64,000 nucleotides of DNA. Origin: Lachnospiraceae bacterium. Its GTDB lineage: Bacteria; Bacillota; Clostridia; Lachnospirales; Lachnospiraceae. This document shows, piece after piece, positions 60,856 to 64,000 of this stretch (positions are counted from its first letter, which is position 1; each line of letters opens with the position of its first letter). Below the pieces are notes generated by a model. It saw nothing but the letters and a program-made list of their open reading frames with translations. It made no database searches and was not told the origin of the DNA. Both the position numbers and the translations under genes were made by a program. The stretch spans positions 9,112 to 73,111 of the forward strand of contig RYVZ01000012.1 of the NCBI GenBank assembly GCA_003979345.1, written 5' to 3'.

Positions 60856-61161
60856 ATGCCCTATATACATAGCGAAATGATACCCGAAGGGACAGCATAT
60901 TATCATGCGAAAAGGAGAAAAAGGCGGACAAAAATAATCAGGAACCGCATGAATTATCAAAGGAAGCTGCGCCGGACCGCGATAACAAGGCGCGTCATCC
61001 TTCTCTTATGCATTGCCGCGGCTGCGGGTGCGATTATTGGCGGAATGATTGGCTACGCCACAGGAAAGTACGCGGCATGCACGGAAAAAGAGACGGGACA
61101 GGCTTATAACGGAATGACAATCGAAACAGAAAACACAGAACGGGAGGGAAAAACAGGATGA
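60856..61161 (+). CDS. Basic single-pass membrane protein
   Basis: 101 residues from ATG 60856 with AAGGAG 8 bases upstream. A strongly basic N-terminal half (HAKRRKRRTKIIRNRMNYQR) is followed by one membrane segment (VILLLCIAAAAGAIIGGMIG) and an acidic tail. A 19-codon frame from 60813 overlaps the start and could be a leader peptide. Coupled to the next gene by ATGA. Confidence 0.75.
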   Translation: MPYIHSEMIPEGTAYYHAKRRKRRTKIIRNRMNYQRKLRRTAITRRVILLLCIAAAAGAIIGGMIGYATGKYAACTEKETGQAYNGMTIETENTEREGKTG

Positions 61162-61547
61162 TTCAGGCAATAAATCAAGAGGCGCATATGAGACTGAAAT
61201 GCGCGGGGGAAGAATTGCGGCAGATCGCAAAGACAGCATGCGCAGAGGTACATAAGACAGCGCAGATTGTCATACAGAGCGACCGCAGCAGGAAGCAGAA
61301 GGAATGCATCGGGCAACTTAACGGCATGCTCGGAACAATCAGAAAGAAAACGGACATAGATGGGATCACGCTTATGGCAGGCGTTGCGCTTGGGTATGCA
61401 AATGCGATGTGGCATTTGGAACTGATGTCGGAAAAGGAAATGGATGATGTAGCCGGCGTGATCGAAACGGAAGCCGGGAATGCGATTCGCAGAGTGGAGA
61501 TGAGATCACAATGCGGGGTGAGACCATGCAGGAAACAGGGGGAATGA
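61158..61547 (+). CDS. Prophage protein, 129 residues
   Basis: Starts within the preceding stop (ATGA). Helical: MIQAINQEAHMRLKCAGEEL, KQKECIGQLNGMLGTIRKKT, LMAGVALGYANAMWHLELMS. No known motif. In the same packed operon as its neighbours. Confidence 0.75.
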   Translation: MIQAINQEAHMRLKCAGEELRQIAKTACAEVHKTAQIVIQSDRSRKQKECIGQLNGMLGTIRKKTDIDGITLMAGVALGYANAMWHLELMSEKEMDDVAGVIETEAGNAIRRVEMRSQCGVRPCRKQGE

Positions 61548-61551
61548 TCCC

Positions 61552-61854
61552 ATGAGGACGGCGAAAGAGATACGGGAAGAGATATTCCGGCAGGCGGAAG
61601 TATTTGGTGAACATTACAGAGAAAAGAACTGGGCGCAGGCAAAATATGCATATGACGCTGCGCGTATGATGTCAGTATTTGCTGCGCTGGACGAGGACGA
61701 CAGGATAAAGCTGTTCGGCAGCCGGGCGTACCGGGACGACGACGAGCAGCCGACAGAGGGATTATTCAACGAAGGGGAGGTGGAGAAGGTGTATCTGGAA
61801 TGTATCAGGGCGAATCAGACACGGGAATTCAGCAGGTATCCGGGGGCACCGTAA
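61552..61854 (+). CDS. Prophage protein, 100 residues
   Basis: Starts 4 bases after the previous stop; the RBS lies in that gene's end. Acidic helical protein: KEIREEIFRQAEVFGEHYRE, WAQAKYAYDAARMMSVFAAL, NEGEVEKVYLECIRANQTRE. Family not recognised, though similar short proteins accompany phage replication genes. Its 3' end faces the minus-strand RNA unit at 61857. Confidence 0.75.
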   Translation: MRTAKEIREEIFRQAEVFGEHYREKNWAQAKYAYDAARMMSVFAALDEDDRIKLFGSRAYRDDDEQPTEGLFNEGEVEKVYLECIRANQTREFSRYPGAP

Positions 61855-61856
61855 AC

Positions 61857-61915
61857 AAAAAAAACAGTCCGCGGGGGAAACCGCGGACCGGTGACCGAAG
61901 CCACATCTCATATAC
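61857..61915 (-). ncRNA. Predicted small RNA of about 59 nt
   Basis: A complete minus-strand transcription unit: promoter TTGACT-17-TATAAT (61950-61922), predicted start near 61915, and a terminator GTCCGCGG, loop, CCGCGGAC (61888-61867) ending in eight T (61864-61857). No start codon with a ribosome site lies inside. It occupies the gap between the 100-residue gene and the Rep gene, opposite to their direction. Confidence 0.65.
61861..61889 (-). terminator. Terminator of the small RNA
   Basis: 8-bp all-GC-rich stem GTCCGCGG/CCGCGGAC with a 6-base loop, then TG and T8 on the minus strand. The plus strand has no T-run, which fixes the direction. Confidence 0.85.
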
Positions 61916-61921
61916 ATTTAT

Positions 61922-61950
61922 ATTATACGGGCAGAGGTCGGAAAAGTCAA
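61922..61950 (-). promoter_or_regulatory. Promoter of the small RNA
   Basis: Minus strand TTGACT (61950-61945), 17-bp spacer, TATAAT (61927-61922). Confidence 0.75.
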
Positions 61951-61952
61951 GG

Positions 61953-61977
61953 AAAAAAGGGAGTTTCGGGCTCCCTT
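61953..61977 (-). terminator. Insulating terminator upstream of the small-RNA promoter
   Basis: Minus strand AAGGGAG, loop CCCGAAA, CTCCCTT continuing TTTT. It would stop minus-strand read-through just before the small-RNA promoter. On the plus strand it can fold but lacks a T-run. Confidence 0.7.
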
Positions 61978-62019
61978 GTGTTCTTGCTAAAACTATTATC
62001 CATAGGACAGGGAGAGAAT

Positions 62020-62760
62020 ATGCCATACATCATTGAAACGTGTGTGGCAGGAAAAACGTTCGAAGTATGTAAATATTATTCCTACAGGTTCCATGTTAAG
62101 GGAGAAAAACGGAGTGGAAAAGAGATCCCGACCTCAGAGGCACAGAAGCGGGTAAACCAGCGCAAGGCAGCCAAGGACTTAAGACGGCTGATGAATGCAA
62201 ACTTTGAAGACGGGGACCTGCTTGTGAGGCTTGATTTTTTCAGAGAGAATGCGCCGCCGGGAAGCAGGCAGATGCAGGCAATGATAAAGAAGGCCATCAG
62301 GAAGATGCGGACGGAGTTCAGAAAGATCGGAAAGGATCTCAGGTATATCTATGTCAAGGAAATCGGCAGACGCGGCGGAAGACATATCCATATGATGATG
62401 TCAAAGTGCGATACGGATCTGCTGATGCGGTGCTGGCCATACGGTGGGATTCATGTGGATCCGCTGATCTCAAACGGACAGTACCGGAAGATTGCGGAGT
62501 ATTTCATCAAATATGCCGTTAAGACGGAAGAAACCGAGGGTGAGCTGATCGGAAAGCGGTGGTACGCATCAAGGAATCTGATCCGACCGGTAGTGAGAAA
62601 GAAGATCCTGAAGGAGAATAAGTTCCGGAAACGAGTGAGGGAGAAGAAAGGCTATTATCTGGAAAAAGAATCTCTCAAGGAAGGAATATCAGAACGGACA
62701 GGCTTCGAATATTTTTCCTACACACTGATCAAAGGGAAGCAGCATGTGAGAGGAGAATGA
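62020..62760 (+). CDS. HUH rolling-circle replication initiator (REP_ORF2-G2P-like)
   Basis: 246 residues from ATG 62020 with GGGAG upstream. HUH metal motif in GRRGGRHIHMMMSK (about residue 123), preceded by RYIYVKEIG. Catalytic Tyr candidates in NGQYRKIAEYFIKYAVK. Basic C-terminus (VVRKKILKENKFRKRVREKK). Such proteins nick one strand to start rolling-circle replication of phages or integrative elements. Stop overlaps the next start (ATGA). The nick site and origin were not identified. Confidence 0.8.
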   Translation: MPYIIETCVAGKTFEVCKYYSYRFHVKGEKRSGKEIPTSEAQKRVNQRKAAKDLRRLMNANFEDGDLLVRLDFFRENAPPGSRQMQAMIKKAIRKMRTEFRKIGKDLRYIYVKEIGRRGGRHIHMMMSKCDTDLLMRCWPYGGIHVDPLISNGQYRKIAEYFIKYAVKTEETEGELIGKRWYASRNLIRPVVRKKILKENKFRKRVREKKGYYLEKESLKEGISERTGFEYFSYTLIKGKQHVRGE

Positions 62761-63206
62761 ATGTGGATATCGTAAACATCTATACATACACGGGCGCAAC
62801 GGGACCGCGCAGGCAGAATGCCGCATTCACATACGTTATTGAGACAGATACGGTAAAAGGTCCTGCAACATTATCGAAAACAGAATATGAGGAAGACATC
62901 ACGGAGAATCAGGCAGAGCTCCGGGTACTGCTCGCGGCGCTGCACAGGCTGCGAAGACCGTGCATGGTCAATATCTATACGGATTCGTGGTATGTCGCGG
63001 CGGGGTATGAGAAGAAGTGGGTGGAGCGCTGGAAAGAAAACGGATGGAAAAACGCAAAAGGCGAGCCCGCAGCGAACAGGGAGGAATGGCAGGAAATGGC
63101 GGAATTACTAGGTACGCACGTCTTTCAGTTCTTTGTGGGCGTAAAGCATTCCTACTATGCGTGGATGCAGGCGGAGACGCAGAAAAGGAGGGAGTCATAT
63201 GTATGA
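62757..63206 (+). CDS. RNase H-like protein with incomplete active site
   Basis: 149 residues. RNase HI layout: beta-start VNIYTYTGATGPRRQN, ENQAELRVLLAALHRL (catalytic Glu), VNIYTDSWYVAAGYEKKWVE (second Asp), NGWKNAKGEPAANREEWQEM, FVGVKHSYYAWM. The first catalytic Asp position is Tyr (YTYTG instead of YTDGS), and the last Asp after the His loop is absent. Only Glu and one Asp remain, so hybrid-cleaving activity is doubtful. It follows Rep with overlapping ATGA. Confidence 0.82.
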   Translation: MNVDIVNIYTYTGATGPRRQNAAFTYVIETDTVKGPATLSKTEYEEDITENQAELRVLLAALHRLRRPCMVNIYTDSWYVAAGYEKKWVERWKENGWKNAKGEPAANREEWQEMAELLGTHVFQFFVGVKHSYYAWMQAETQKRRESYV

Positions 63207-63696
63207 GCGTTTTGGAGAATTTGACAGTGCAGAAGAGATCAACGAGACGGCGGTCAGCCTGAGACGGGAAGGAGACAGGGAAAGCCTGAATGTACTGGCG
63301 GCGGAAAACGGGATAGACAGCGACGTTGTTGAGGTATTCTGGCAGGGTGAGATGCTTTACCTGTGTGATGAGATGTCGGCAGCGATCGGTAAGATCGATG
63401 TAGAGGCAAAAGAAGTCAGGTGCGCGGAGATCATGGAGGACTGGGTGCAGTATATAAAGGCGCAGTGTTTTGAAAAGCCGGAGGTAGCGCGGTCAGTCAG
63501 AAAGAAAGGAAAGAGCCTTGCGGGGTGCATCGCAGATTTATTGAAATGGAGCTTCCAGCATCAGGTGGAGGTTGATGAGGGCATCATGAAGGCAGCAGGC
63601 GTGACTGCGGGGAGATGTACGCTTGGCATACCGGGCATGGCAACGGCAAAACAGATCATCACGGCATATTATCTTGGAAAGAAGGTGCAGAAGTGA
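63199..63696 (+). CDS. PcfK/AcrIIA9-like protein
   Basis: 165 residues from ATG 63199 with GGAGGGAG. N-terminal part MYERFGEFDSAEEINETAVS; central DWVQYIKAQCFEKPEVARSV; C-terminal RKKGKSLAGCIADLLKWSFQ and IPGMATAKQIITAYYLGKK. The K-S-L-x-x-C-I block followed by a terminal YY matches the PcfK pattern, to which the Cas9 inhibitor AcrIIA9 belongs. This rests on remembered family patterns. Whether it blocks Cas9 is unknown; PcfK homologues also occur on conjugative elements without this role. Confidence 0.55.
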   Translation: MYERFGEFDSAEEINETAVSLRREGDRESLNVLAAENGIDSDVVEVFWQGEMLYLCDEMSAAIGKIDVEAKEVRCAEIMEDWVQYIKAQCFEKPEVARSVRKKGKSLAGCIADLLKWSFQHQVEVDEGIMKAAGVTAGRCTLGIPGMATAKQIITAYYLGKKVQK

Positions 63697-64000
63697 AGCG
63701 GAAATCCATTGAGAAGATCCCGTATATGGGACTGCGGAAAGTGAAGCGGGGAAAAGCCGTGGAATATGTGGCGGTAACCGGAACCTATGAGATTGGCGGG
63801 AAAGACCATCTGTTTATCGAGGTATACAGAAACAGCCGGAAATGCAAGACGGTGCCGAAAGTGCGGATCGTGCTTACAAAGAATGACTTTGGAACCTTCT
63901 TTCCGGAAGGCGGTGTGTGGAGCACGGAAAAAGTCGATATTGGCAGCTACATAAACAGTTTCCTGATCTGGCGTAGGGGCGAAAACAAAGTCAGGTCAAG
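63693..64000 (+). CDS. Prophage hypothetical protein, 3' end outside window
   Basis: GTG 63693 overlaps the previous stop (GTGA); the frame is open to the window end (102 codons visible). MKRKSIEKIPYMGLRKVKRG, then YEIGGKDHLFIEVYRNSRKC and VRIVLTKNDFGTFFPEGG with WSTEKVDIGSYI. Beta-rich start, basic. The same gene often follows PcfK-like genes in Lachnospiraceae elements, as I recall; function unknown. Confidence 0.7.
   Translation, partial: MKRKSIEKIPYMGLRKVKRGKAVEYVAVTGTYEIGGKDHLFIEVYRNSRKCKTVPKVRIVLTKNDFGTFFPEGGVWSTEKVDIGSYINSFLIWRRGENKVRS

Larger units (their letters stand above)
53029..64000. mobile_element. Prophage-like integrative element (3' part outside window)
   Basis: Starts at tRNA-Gly(CCC) with a tyrosine integrase. 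It carries a divergent CI/Cro-type switch, many short tightly packed early genes, an HUH replication initiator and an anti-CRISPR-family-like gene. The lysogeny part (53.1-60.8 kb) is AT-richer than the chromosome; the later part returns to about 50% GC. No capsid, tail or conjugation gene is in view, so phage versus IME/ICE cannot be decided. Confidence 0.85.

Noticed and set aside
61800..62036. ORF spanning the 61.86-62.02 kb gap
   Set aside because: No ribosome site, and its product reads through terminator hairpins; the gap is better explained by the minus-strand RNA unit.

Overview
The window reads as chromosome of a Gram-positive, anaerobic-type Clostridia, most likely Lachnospiraceae. 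Supporting signs are a Bacillus/Clostridium-type purF, a T-box upstream of thrS, a CIRCE operator, a C_GCAxxG_C_C protein, DUF1540 and DUF5716/5717 proteins, many GGAGG ribosome sites and TTG/GTG starts, and GC near 50% in the core. This is inferred from gene content only; no rRNA is present.

Layout. (1) 1-3 kb: the end of a repeat-linker membrane protein, a PHP hydrolase and a PrsA-like foldase lipoprotein. (2) 3-5.5 kb: htpG behind a perfect CIRCE box. (3) 5.7-13.9 kb: a five-gene unit (DUF5717, an Hsp70-fold DUF5716 protein, a helical-repeat protein, a coiled-coil membrane protein, a polytopic membrane protein) of unknown function. (4) 13.9-19.4 kb: purC-purF-purB-purA behind a leader that looks like an attenuator. 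(5) 19.5-23.5 kb: a 3 x 66 bp hairpin repeat, a secreted SGNH hydrolase, DegV and an M14 peptidoglycan peptidase. (6) 23.8-25.3 kb: an IS110-type element with a candidate bridge RNA. (7) 25.3-31.5 kb: a small secreted protein, two lipoproteins and an ABC transporter in one direction. (8) 31.5-41 kb: metabolic and membrane genes (Fe-S aldo/keto reductase, HAD, DUF975-PF06541 fusion, SEC-C, C_GCAxxG_C_C, pepT, GH130, YczE-like) with three kinds of structured intergenic repeat. (9) 41-45 kb: an SRPBCC pseudogene, a threonine T-box, a small membrane protein, thrS, a frameshifted remnant and DUF1540. (10) 45.3-49.8 kb: an MBOAT/SGNH O-acylation pair and an AT-rich MATE exporter with a terminator in its leader. 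(11) 49.8-52.7 kb: tRNA-Met and tRNA-Val, and two ankyrin-repeat genes.

(12) 52.9-64 kb: an integrated prophage-like element next to tRNA-Gly(CCC). It carries a tyrosine integrase, DinD, a membrane protein, a stand-alone type I restriction HsdR_N-like protein, a self-cleaving CI-type repressor divergent from a Cro-type gene, many small early genes, an HUH rolling-circle initiator, a degenerate RNase H-like protein and a PcfK/AcrIIA9-like protein. It runs off the window. Several genes here are shorter than 60 codons (58438-58608 minus, 59654-59782 plus, 60538-60702 minus).

The most notable observation is a compact, insulated transcription unit on the minus strand at 61857-61950, predicted to make a small RNA of about 59 nt. 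Others are the IS110 non-coding end with two matching hairpins, the Hsp70-like DUF5716 operon, the purC leader with mutually exclusive hairpins, the secreted-peptide/ABC operon, and the anti-CRISPR-family-like gene in the prophage.
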